Origin: JAVJUS01 sp040220455
GTDB lineage: Bacteria > Pseudomonadota > Alphaproteobacteria > DSM-16000 > Inquilinaceae
DNA: 64,000 nt
Assembly: GCA_040220455.1 (NCBI GenBank)
Contig: JAVJUS010000005.1
Coordinates: forward strand, 124,001-188,000
Reading direction: 5' to 3'
Made by a program: the position numbers and the translations under genes. Below, piece after piece: positions 25,930-33,201 of the stretch. Under the pieces are notes generated by a model. The model made no database searches. It was not told the origin of the DNA and saw only the letters and a program-made list of their open reading frames with translations. How positions within the stretch are numbered: the stretch's first letter is position 1; the number at the start of each line of letters is the position of its first letter.

Positions 25930-26754
25930 ATGCCTCGACCCTTCCTCGCCGCCGGCGCCGTCGCCGTGATCACCGGGGGCGCCAGCGGGATCGGCCTCGC
26001 GGCCGCGCGGCGCTTCGTCGAGCGCGGCATGAAGGTCTGCATCGCCGATGTCGACAGCGCCACGCTGGAGGAGGCGGAGAGCGAGCTCGCCGGCCTGGCC
26101 CGCGGGGGCGAGGACGACGTCATGTCGGTGATCGTCGACGTCGCCCGGCCCGAGGCGCTCGACGGCCTGGCCGACGCGGCCTATGCCCGGTTCGCACGCG
26201 TGGACATGCTGATGAACAATGCCGCAGTCCGCGTCGCTGGCGGCGAGCGCGAGGGCCTGGACGAGTGGCGGCGCACCATGGACGTGAACTTCTGGGGCGC
26301 GGTCCATGGCGAGCGGTCCTTCCTCGACCGCATGACGGCGCAGGGCGCGCCGGCGGCCATCGTCAACACCGGATCCAAGCAGGGCATCACCAACCCGCCC
26401 GGCAACGCGATCTACAACGTCTCCAAATCGGCGCTGAAGACCTACACCGAGCAGCTCCAGCACCGCCTGCGCAACACCGAGGGCTGCCGGGTGACCGCTC
26501 ATCTGCTCGTCCCCGGCTTCACCACCACCGGCAGGCGCGAGCACAAGCCGGGCGCCTGGCGGCCGGTCCAGGTGGTCGATTTCATGATCGAGGCGCTGGA
26601 GCGGGGCGACTTCTACATCATCTGCCCCGACGACGAAGTGACGCCGGAGATGGACGCCAAGCGGATTCGCTGGGCCGCCGGCGACATCGTCGAGAACCGC
26701 CCGCCCCTGTCGCGCTGGCATCCCGACTGGAAGGACGCCTTCGACAAGGAGTGA
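25930..26754 (+). CDS. Short-chain dehydrogenase/reductase of unknown substrate
   Basis: Classical SDR of 274 residues. The cofactor motif VITGGASGIGLAAARRF, NNAAVR and the Ser region NTGSKQGI are present, with the catalytic Tyr/Lys in YNVSKSALK. The start at 25930 has GGGAG upstream. Asp following the second beta strand (CIADVDS) suggests NAD rather than NADP. Residues after 195 (PGFTTTGRREHKPGAWRP) carry the variable substrate loop. It sits 140 bp downstream of the sugar dehydrogenase but lacks sugar-pathway signatures, so membership of the glycan pathway is not supported. Confidence 0.85.
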   Translation: MPRPFLAAGAVAVITGGASGIGLAAARRFVERGMKVCIADVDSATLEEAESELAGLARGGEDDVMSVIVDVARPEALDGLADAAYARFARVDMLMNNAAVRVAGGEREGLDEWRRTMDVNFWGAVHGERSFLDRMTAQGAPAAIVNTGSKQGITNPPGNAIYNVSKSALKTYTEQLQHRLRNTEGCRVTAHLLVPGFTTTGRREHKPGAWRPVQVVDFMIEALERGDFYIICPDDEVTPEMDAKRIRWAAGDIVENRPPLSRWHPDWKDAFDKE

Positions 26755-26802
26755 CCGGCGGGCACGGCATGACCGCCGCGCGCCGAGCACCGATCCGTCG
26801 TC

Positions 26803-26851
26803 TTGCCATTCCACCGACCTGGATATACATGGGGAGATGGATATCCACGAG
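26803..26851 (+). promoter_or_regulatory. Probable promoter and operator of the toxin-antitoxin operon
   Basis: TTGCCA (26803-26808) and TATACA (26824-26829) resemble -35 and -10 elements with a short 15-base spacer. The sequence TGGATAT occurs twice (around 26820 and 26838), the second copy extended to the palindrome GGATATCC. Antitoxins of the AbrB/MazE fold bind such repeats over their own promoter, so this is a good autoregulation site, called by eye. Confidence 0.45.
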
Positions 26852-26868
26852 ACGCGGAGGCTTCGGCG

Positions 26869-27096
26869 ATGCAGGTGGCGAAATGGGGCAATTCCCTCGC
26901 GGTGCGTCTGCCCGTGGAGCTCGTGCGCGAGCTCGGCCTGCAGGCGGGCGACCGGATCACGCTGCGGGCCGACCGGGACGGTCTCGTCGTCTCCCGCCAA
27001 TCACGACCCGAGGAAATCCTGGAGGGGCTGAGGCGGTTCCGCGGCCGGCTTCCCGCGACAGAGCGTCTGGACCGCGACGACGCCCATGCGCGGTGA
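26869..27096 (+). CDS. AbrB/MazE-fold antitoxin (VapB-like)
   Basis: Antitoxin of 75 residues. It opens with the swapped-hairpin DNA-binding motif MQVAKWGNSLAVRLP and GLQAGDRITLRADRDGLVV, typical of MazE/SpoVT-AbrB antitoxins. The C-terminal third (RLPATERLDRDDAHAR) is the expected toxin-wrapping tail. It should neutralise the PIN toxin encoded next and repress the operon through the repeats upstream. The gene overlaps the toxin start by 11 bases, the usual coupling. Some such antitoxins are annotated VapB because of the PIN partner. Confidence 0.9.
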   Translation: MQVAKWGNSLAVRLPVELVRELGLQAGDRITLRADRDGLVVSRQSRPEEILEGLRRFRGRLPATERLDRDDAHAR

Positions 27097-27484
27097 CTTC
27101 TTCGACACCAATGTCGTCCTCTACCTACTCGACGACGGCCCCAAGGCGGACACGGCCGAGCGTTTGCTCGGCTCTGGCGGAACCATCAGTGTTCAAGTCC
27201 TCAACGAAGCGTTGGTAAACTGCATTCGCAAGGCACGGATGTCCTGGGATGAGGCCGCGGCATTTCTCGACGGTATCCGCAGTATCTGCCATGTCGTCGA
27301 GAAGACGACGGAGGTCCACGACATCGGGCGCGCGCTGGGCGCCCGATACGGCTTTTCCGTATACGACGCCATGATCGTGTCCGCCGCGCTGGTGAGCGAC
27401 TGCGGAACCCTCTATTCCGAAGACATGCAGGACGGGCTTCTGGTCGAACGGACCTTGCGCATAGCCAATCCGTTCGCGGTCTGA
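27086..27484 (+). CDS. PIN-domain toxin (VapC-like ribonuclease)
   Basis: PIN-fold nuclease of 132 residues, the usual VapC length. Acidic metal ligands are visible: Asp in FFDTNVVLYLL (residue 7), Glu in NEALVN, Asp in YDAMIVSAAL near residue 94, and Asp in LYSEDMQDG near residue 112. VapC toxins cleave specific RNAs, usually tRNA or rRNA loops, to stop translation. All acidic residues are intact, so the toxin looks functional. The pair lies between metabolic genes within a region rich in glycan genes, a typical accessory-locus position. Confidence 0.92.
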   Translation: MRGDFFDTNVVLYLLDDGPKADTAERLLGSGGTISVQVLNEALVNCIRKARMSWDEAAAFLDGIRSICHVVEKTTEVHDIGRALGARYGFSVYDAMIVSAALVSDCGTLYSEDMQDGLLVERTLRIANPFAV

Positions 27485-27535
27485 GGGGATGGCGGGCAGA
27501 TCCGGCGGCCGGACCGCCCGCCGCGCGGCGAAGGC

Positions 27536-28465
27536 CTACCGCCCCTCCTGCCCCTTGCCGCCGTTCGAGGGATCGACGCCGTTGAGCCGGCCGACATGGT
27601 CGACCAGCATGGGGACATAGTCCTCCGGCCCCGTCGCGCCGGCGGCGACGGCGGCGGCGAAGGAATTCTTCGCCGCGTTGCCGATCGGGTTCACCAGCCC
27701 CGCGGCGTCGGCCATCGATTCCAGATAGCGCATGTCCTTCAGCGCATTGGTCAGCGTGAACTTGTGCGCCTCCCGCTCGCCGGTCAGGGTGTAGGCCATG
27801 AAGGTCTGGTAGAAGAGATTGTCCATCCGTCCGCCGCGGATCACGCTGTCGAAGCGCGCCGGCGCGATGCCGACCTTCTCCGCCAGGGCCAGGGCCTCGG
27901 CATAGAGCGCGGCATAGCTCAGCGACAGGAAGTTGTTGAGCAGCTTCATCTTGTGCCCGTCGCCCACGCCGCCGATGTGCACGATCTTGCCGGCCCAGGT
28001 CCCGATCACCGGCTCGAGGCGCGCGAAGACGGCGTCCTCAGCGCCGACCATGGCGTCGAGCACGCCTTCCCACGCCTCCTTCGGCGTCCGGCTGAGCGGC
28101 GCGTCGGCGAAGGCGATGCCCTTCTCCGCGAGCAGCGCGGCGATGTCGAGCGTCGAGGTCGGATCGGCGGTCGAGGTGTCGACCAGGACGGAGCCGGACT
28201 CCATCCCCTCGATCAGGCCGTCGGCACCGCGCACCACCGCCTCGACCTGCGGCGAGCCCGGCAGGCAGAGGAAGACGATCGACGACCGCGCGCCGACCTC
28301 CTTCGGCGTCGCGGCCTCCACCGCGCCACGGCCGACCAGGTCGTCGACCGGCTCGCGGTTGCGATGGCCCATGACGGTCAGCGGATAACCCTTCTCGACC
28401 AGGTTCTTGGCCATGCCGTGGCCCATGAAGCCCAGGCCGATGAAGCCGATCGTCTCCTTCGCCAT
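27536..28465 (-). CDS. NAD(P)-dependent beta-hydroxyacid dehydrogenase (3-hydroxyisobutyrate dehydrogenase family)
   Basis: Protein of 309 residues. The N-terminal Rossmann domain has GFIGLGFMGHGMAKNLVEKG. VDTSTADP corresponds to the substrate-binding DAPxS-like region (FADAPLSRTPKEAWEG follows). The catalytic Lys is in GHKMKLLNNFLS near residue 171. The family oxidises beta-hydroxyacids such as 3-hydroxyisobutyrate, tartronate semialdehyde or gamma-hydroxybutyrate; APLSRTPKEAWEG differs from the usual APVSGG and suggests another substrate. A ribosome site GAGGGGGAAGA precedes ATG 28465. It is divergent from the enolase-superfamily gene, with which it may share a sugar-acid pathway. Confidence 0.88.
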   Translation of the reverse strand: MAKETIGFIGLGFMGHGMAKNLVEKGYPLTVMGHRNREPVDDLVGRGAVEAATPKEVGARSSIVFLCLPGSPQVEAVVRGADGLIEGMESGSVLVDTSTADPTSTLDIAALLAEKGIAFADAPLSRTPKEAWEGVLDAMVGAEDAVFARLEPVIGTWAGKIVHIGGVGDGHKMKLLNNFLSLSYAALYAEALALAEKVGIAPARFDSVIRGGRMDNLFYQTFMAYTLTGEREAHKFTLTNALKDMRYLESMADAAGLVNPIGNAAKNSFAAAVAAGATGPEDYVPMLVDHVGRLNGVDPSNGGKGQEGR

Positions 28466-28640
28466 GACAGCGTCTTCCCCCTCACGGATGCGATATCGGC
28501 GCGGGCGCGCCGGAGCGCGATGGGAGGCCGGGCCCGGCCCTGCTGTCAAGCGCGCCCGCCGGCATTTGCATGCGATGGCGCGACCTGTACGATCGCGGTC
28601 CCGTACCCGGAAGAGGCGGAGACCGCGCCATGAGCCGGCC

Positions 28641-29852
28641 ATGAAAGTGACCGCGATCGAGACGATCCGCCTCGACGAGCGGCCCAACCTGATCTGGGTC
28701 GAGGTAGCGACCGACGAGGGCCCGGTCGGGCTGGGCGAGACCTTCTTCGGCGCCAAGGCGGTCGAGGCCTATCTGCACGAGAGCGTGGCGCCCCGGCTGA
28801 TCGGCGCCGACCCGCTGCAGATCGAGGCGGTGGCGCGGTCGCTGACCGGCTATCTGGGCTTTCGCGGCTCGGGCGTGGAGACGCGCGGCAACTCGTCGAT
28901 CGATATCGCCTTGTGGGACCTGTTCGGCCGGGCCGTCGGTCTGCCGGTCTGGCAGGTCCTGGGCGGGCGGGTGCGCGAGCGCATCCGCACCTACAACACC
29001 TGCGCCGGCACCGACTATGTCCGCAAGGCGCCACGCCAGGAGGTGGCCAACTGGGGCCTGCGCAGCGACGGGGAGCGCGGGCGCTACGACGACCTGGACG
29101 CCTTCCTCGACCGCGCCGACGAGCTCGCCGTCGAGCTCCTGGAAGAGGGGATCACGGGCATGAAGATCTGGCCCTTCGATCCCTGCGCGGAGGCGACCGG
29201 CGGGCTCGACATCACGCCCGAGGACCTGCGCCGCGGCCTGGAGCCGTTCGAGAAGATCCGCGCGGCGGTCGGCGACCGCATGGACGTGATGGTCGAGTTC
29301 CACTCCCTGTGGCGCCTGCCGGCCGCGATCCGCATCGCCGAGGCGCTGCGCCCCTATGGCACCTACTGGCACGAGGACCCGATCCGGCTCGACAGCCTGG
29401 CCTCGCTCGCCCGCTATGCCGAACGCAGCCCGGCGCCGCTGTGCGTGTCGGAGACGCTGGCCGGCAAGGCCGCGTTTCGCGACCTGCTGCAGACCGAGGC
29501 GGCCGGGATCGTCATGCTCGATCTCTCCTGGTGCGGCGGCATGACCGAGGCGCGCAAGATCGCCGCCATGGCCGATGCCTGGCATCTGCCGGTGGCGCCG
29601 CACGACTGCACCGGGCCGGTGGTGCTGACCGCGTCGACCCATCTCTCCCTGCATGCGCCCAATGCGCTGATCCAGGAGTCGGTCCGGGCGTTCCATCGCA
29701 CCTGGTACGGCGACATCGTCACGGCCCTGCCGCCGATCACCGACGGGACGATCACCGTGCCCGACGGCCCCGGGCTGGGCCTCGCGCTGCACGACGATCT
29801 CGACCGGCGCTTCACGGTCTCCCGCCGCCGGACGACGGCGGGCGATCTGTGA
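28641..29852 (+). CDS. Enolase-superfamily mandelate racemase/sugar-acid dehydratase-like protein
   Basis: Protein of 403 residues. The N-terminal capping domain includes ETFFGAKAVEAYLHE. The barrel carries the base Lys in GMKIWPFDP (residue about 175), the metal ligands in VEFHSLW, WHEDPIR and SETLAGK, and a His in APHDCTGPVVLTAS. This combination fits the mandelate-racemase subgroup, many of which dehydrate sugar acids. The exact substrate is unknown. Start 28641 is the ATG giving the family N-terminus KVTAIETIRLDE. The divergent partner gene at 27536 suggests a small catabolic unit. Confidence 0.85.
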   Translation: MKVTAIETIRLDERPNLIWVEVATDEGPVGLGETFFGAKAVEAYLHESVAPRLIGADPLQIEAVARSLTGYLGFRGSGVETRGNSSIDIALWDLFGRAVGLPVWQVLGGRVRERIRTYNTCAGTDYVRKAPRQEVANWGLRSDGERGRYDDLDAFLDRADELAVELLEEGITGMKIWPFDPCAEATGGLDITPEDLRRGLEPFEKIRAAVGDRMDVMVEFHSLWRLPAAIRIAEALRPYGTYWHEDPIRLDSLASLARYAERSPAPLCVSETLAGKAAFRDLLQTEAAGIVMLDLSWCGGMTEARKIAAMADAWHLPVAPHDCTGPVVLTASTHLSLHAPNALIQESVRAFHRTWYGDIVTALPPITDGTITVPDGPGLGLALHDDLDRRFTVSRRRTTAGDL

Positions 29853-29937
29853 GCAGCGCTGGGCCACGCCGGGCGCAGAGGTCGACAAGTGATTGCAGTG
29901 CGGCGGGCGTCGGCGTGACCGACCGGCCCTGGCCCGG

Positions 29938-30714
29938 TCACGTGCGTCGAACGAAAAGGGCCACTTTCGATGTCTTGCCCCGGTCGAAGTGCAAACCTTG
30001 CTCAGCAAGATCGGAAATGAGCCGTTCATTACTCTCTTCACCGACAATCTTGGGGTGAAGCTCGATGACGAGTCGATCGACTCCTCGCAGGTCGGCCGAC
30101 GGAAGGACGTCGACTTCCGCGCCCTCGATGTCGCACACGATGACCGTGGGGCGGAACGCCTCGACCACGTCGGCGAAGCTATCGCTGGCTACCGGCCGCG
30201 CGCCGCCGAAATCACGGTCGATGAGACTGGACGAGATGATGTTGTCGTTGAAGTAGAACGTCGATTCGCCCGATGTCGCGGCGATGGCGCGCATCCGCAA
30301 TTCCGGACTCACCCTGTTCAGCTTGTGGGTCCGGCGGATCACGGGCTCGACCCCGGTGTTGGCCTCGTAGGTCAGGACACGTCCGGACCCGCAGATCTTC
30401 GCGCAAAGGCTGCCCATGAACCCGATCCCGGCCCCGAGCTCGAGGACACGGTCCTCGGGGCGGAGCACCTCCCGGCAGAGTTCCGCCTCGGCCCGCTCAT
30501 AGCGGCCCGTATAGACCAGATCGATGATCTCTTCGGGAATCAGCGCGGGATCCGTGGGAACCCGGACTCCGTGCAGCGTGACGACACGGGGCCGGAAGCG
30601 CAGGCGCATGGCCATCCTGAATTCGTCGAACCGCGCGCGCAGGTCCTTCGGCTTTTTCTTTTTCTGCTTCTTCTTGCTGGATAATTTCTTGCTTGCTGTC
30701 GGGGCCTTGCTCAT
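29938..30714 (-). CDS. FkbM-family SAM-dependent methyltransferase with Lys-rich N-terminus
   Basis: Protein of 258 residues. An unusual Lys/Ser tract near residues 8-24 (KKLSSKKKQKKKKPKD) precedes the fold. The SAM motif is VLELGAGIGFMGSL near residue 88, and DIEGAEVDVLPS is the FkbM motif near residue 195. FkbM enzymes methylate hydroxyl groups of sugars or polyketides; in this locus a surface sugar is the likely acceptor. Its start overlaps the stop of the amidotransferase gene (ATGA), so it is the last gene of a minus-strand operon from about 36253. The Lys tract is odd for a proteome this GC-rich and may bind acidic partners or membranes. Confidence 0.88.
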   Translation of the reverse strand: MSKAPTASKKLSSKKKQKKKKPKDLRARFDEFRMAMRLRFRPRVVTLHGVRVPTDPALIPEEIIDLVYTGRYERAEAELCREVLRPEDRVLELGAGIGFMGSLCAKICGSGRVLTYEANTGVEPVIRRTHKLNRVSPELRMRAIAATSGESTFYFNDNIISSSLIDRDFGGARPVASDSFADVVEAFRPTVIVCDIEGAEVDVLPSADLRGVDRLVIELHPKIVGEESNERLISDLAEQGLHFDRGKTSKVALFVRRT

Positions 30715-32630
30715 CCGACCGTGTCCATCGTTTCCGGGGCGACCGACCTGTCTCCGGCACCGGGCAGCGCCAAGGGGTCGAGGCCGGATTTCCAGAGGGT
30801 GAAGTAGAACAGGTAGCCCACTTTGGACAGTCGCTTCTCGGCCTTCGGGCCGACGACCCGGTCCCAATCCAAAGCCCAAGGCGCATCGCCGTCGCGCGCC
30901 GCCGCCGTGATCCTCTCCCGCATGTCGGCTTCGCTGTAGGGGGTCGCCTTGCGCAGCCCGAACCCACGCTTGGGGGCGTCGCAAAGAAAGCCAAGCGACC
31001 GTCGCTCCAGGATGCGACGCAGAATCGCCTTGGGCTCCCCGTCGTGCGCAGCGCTGACGGGAGAGGCGATCCCCCACTCGACCAGGCGGTGGTCGAGCAG
31101 CGGCGGCCGGACCTCGATCGAGCGGGCCATGGCCGTGCGGTCGACCTTCGGCAGCACGACGTCCTGGCAGAAGGTCATGAGGTCGATGCGCTGCAACCGC
31201 CTCTTCATGGGCAGGCCCGGCGCGTCATGGCGGCGCAGCGATTCGACGACGACTTCCTCGATCCGCTTCGCGTCGGCCGAGGCCACGATCTCCGCGATTT
31301 CCCCGGGAATCAGGACCGGAAGGATCCGGCGGAGATGCGCATGCACGACCGAAGTCCGGGCGAAGCGCTGGGCCGGCGTCTCCGGGGCGCGGCGAGCGCT
31401 GAAGAGTCGCCGCAGGGCCGCCCCCGTCCCGCTGCGCGGCCGGTCGATCGCGTGCAGGGCGTCGAGGTCGTCGTACCAGGTATAGCCGCCGAACACCTCG
31501 TCGCCCCCGTCGCCGGACAGCACGACCTTGTTGCGCCCGGCCATCATGGCCGAGACGACGGCCTGCGTGACGATGGCCGAGTAGCCGAGCGGCTCGTCGA
31601 GCTCGGCGAAGGCGCGATCGAAATAAGCGCCGGCGTTCCCGGGATCGAGCATCACCGAACGCCAGTCCAGGCACAGGTGCTCGGCGGTGCGCGCGGCGGC
31701 GGGGGACTCGTCGTTGCCGTCGCCGTCGGCGATGCCCACCGTCACGGCGGCCAGCGGCGTCGGCGGCCGCGTCTTGGCGACGGAGGACGCGACGACGCTG
31801 GAATCGAGGCCGCCCGACAGGAACAGACCGACCGGCACGTCGGACAGCATGTGGTCGGCCACGACCTCGTCGATCAGGGCCTCCCAGTCGTCGAGGCGGC
31901 GGGGGGTCGAATCCGTGGCGTCCGGCGGCGTCCAGTAGGATCGCACCGCGACCGATCCCGGATGGTCGGGCCGCCAGGACAGCACCGATCCGGCCGGCAG
32001 TTTCGCCGCATCGCGCCAGATGGACAGCGGCGCCGGCGCGTAGCCGAGCGTCAGATAGGCGCCGATCGCGTCGTCGTCCAGGCTCCCCACCGCGCCGAGC
32101 GCGTGCAGCGCCCGGGCATCGGACGCCAGCGCGATCCCGCCGGGACGCACCACGTAGGACAGGGGCTTGATCCCGAGGCGGTCGCGCGCGGCGAAGAGCT
32201 GCTGCTCGCGGTCGTCCCAGATAACGAAGGCGAACATGCCGACGAGCCGGTCGACGACCTCCGGCCCCCACTCGGCGTAGCCGTTGACGATCACCTCGGT
32301 ATCGGTGGTCGAGCGGAACCGGCGCCCGCGGTCGCTCAATGCACGACGCAGGTCCGGCGTATTGTAGACCTCGCCGTTGTAGGTGATGACGAAGCGGCCA
32401 CAGTCCGACCACATGGGCTGGGCGCCCGCGTCGCTGAGGTCGAGGATCGACAACCGGCGATGGCCCAGCCAAACGGACCGGCCGGAGCGCTCCTCGAACT
32501 CGACCTCGCCGACGCCGTCGGGGCCCCGGCTGGCCATCACGTCCCGCGCGCTTCTCAGGACGTCCCGCGTCGGGCCGGCACCTCCGGGCGCGAGCCGCGG
32601 ATCGCCGACGACCGCGATGATGCCGCACAT
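30711..32630 (-). CDS. asnB: Glutamine-hydrolysing asparagine-synthase-like amidotransferase
   Basis: Protein of 639 residues, full length for AsnB. The N-terminal glutaminase starts MCGIIAVVGD with Cys2 as nucleophile and has GHRRLSILDLS and YNGEVYN. The synthetase domain has the ATP pyrophosphatase loop LFLSGGLDSSVVA near residue 268 and LSGDGGDEVFGGY. It can make asparagine. In surface-glycan loci homologues such as WbpS are thought to amidate uronic acids, and the linked FkbM methyltransferase, glycosyltransferase and UDP-sugar dehydrogenase make that role more likely here, as inference. Confidence 0.93.
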   Translation of the reverse strand: MCGIIAVVGDPRLAPGGAGPTRDVLRSARDVMASRGPDGVGEVEFEERSGRSVWLGHRRLSILDLSDAGAQPMWSDCGRFVITYNGEVYNTPDLRRALSDRGRRFRSTTDTEVIVNGYAEWGPEVVDRLVGMFAFVIWDDREQQLFAARDRLGIKPLSYVVRPGGIALASDARALHALGAVGSLDDDAIGAYLTLGYAPAPLSIWRDAAKLPAGSVLSWRPDHPGSVAVRSYWTPPDATDSTPRRLDDWEALIDEVVADHMLSDVPVGLFLSGGLDSSVVASSVAKTRPPTPLAAVTVGIADGDGNDESPAAARTAEHLCLDWRSVMLDPGNAGAYFDRAFAELDEPLGYSAIVTQAVVSAMMAGRNKVVLSGDGGDEVFGGYTWYDDLDALHAIDRPRSGTGAALRRLFSARRAPETPAQRFARTSVVHAHLRRILPVLIPGEIAEIVASADAKRIEEVVVESLRRHDAPGLPMKRRLQRIDLMTFCQDVVLPKVDRTAMARSIEVRPPLLDHRLVEWGIASPVSAAHDGEPKAILRRILERRSLGFLCDAPKRGFGLRKATPYSEADMRERITAAARDGDAPWALDWDRVVGPKAEKRLSKVGYLFYFTLWKSGLDPLALPGAGDRSVAPETMDTVG

Positions 32631-32659
32631 CGCTCAGCGCTTCCCGACCATCCGGCCCG

Positions 32660-33115
32660 TCACGATCCCGGAGGTCCGTGATGCGCCCCCTGGCCGAGCG
32701 GCTTTCGACGGTCCTGGGACAGCGAGCGGCGCCCGAGCAGGCGCAGGAGGAGGTTCCGCCCTGCGCGCAGCATCGGATAGAGCACGGCGGATCGCTTCGG
32801 GGAGTCGAAGATCCACTTGTTCAGCCTGTTGAAAAGCGTGTCCGGGGCCGAGAGGACGGCCATCATGTGGACGGCGCGATCGCCGTGATAGCGGTGGTCC
32901 CGGTACTCGAGAACCATGCCTTCGTCGAGGTCGCAGCCCGCCGCCTCCAGGCGCGCGCGCTCCGACCGGTCTTGCCGGACATCGACGAGCCGGACCGACC
33001 CCACGGTTTCCCGAAAGCGGACGAATCGCACGTAGTTCGAGCATACGGGGCATTCCCCGTCATAGAAGATGGACGCGCCCGGTTCGCCGGACCCCGTCGT
33101 CGCCTCGCCTGCCAT
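32660..33115 (-). CDS. DCC-family thiol-disulfide oxidoreductase-like protein
   Basis: Protein of 151 residues of the DCC family (DUF393), named for its conserved Asp-x-x-Cys-x-x-Cys motif, here FYDGECPVCSNYVRFVR near residue 18. The fold resembles thioredoxin. A strong ribosome site, GGAGGGAG, lies just before ATG 33115. DCC proteins are often encoded next to, or fused with, HTTM/vitamin-K-carboxylase-like membrane proteins, and the neighbour 86 bp away fits that pattern. The reaction is unknown. Confidence 0.88.
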   Translation of the reverse strand: MAGEATTGSGEPGASIFYDGECPVCSNYVRFVRFRETVGSVRLVDVRQDRSERARLEAAGCDLDEGMVLEYRDHRYHGDRAVHMMAVLSAPDTLFNRLNKWIFDSPKRSAVLYPMLRAGRNLLLRLLGRRSLSQDRRKPLGQGAHHGPPGS

Positions 33116-33201
33116 TCGACTCCCTCCACGGCCCACCCGGCCCCGCCACCGGGCAGCGGCGCGCCCGGGCCCGTCCCGCGCCGGAATGCCGGCACCCGGC
33201 C

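Noticed and set aside
28407..28640. An N-terminal extension of the enolase-superfamily gene from ATG 28407
   Set aside because: The extra 78 residues are Arg/Pro-rich, overlap the divergent dehydrogenase and are not part of the family's capping domain.
30693..32681. A 662-codon plus-strand open frame opposite the AsnB-like gene
   Set aside because: It has an Arg/Gly/Pro/His composition and no motifs, while the minus strand encodes an intact glutaminase and ATP loop.
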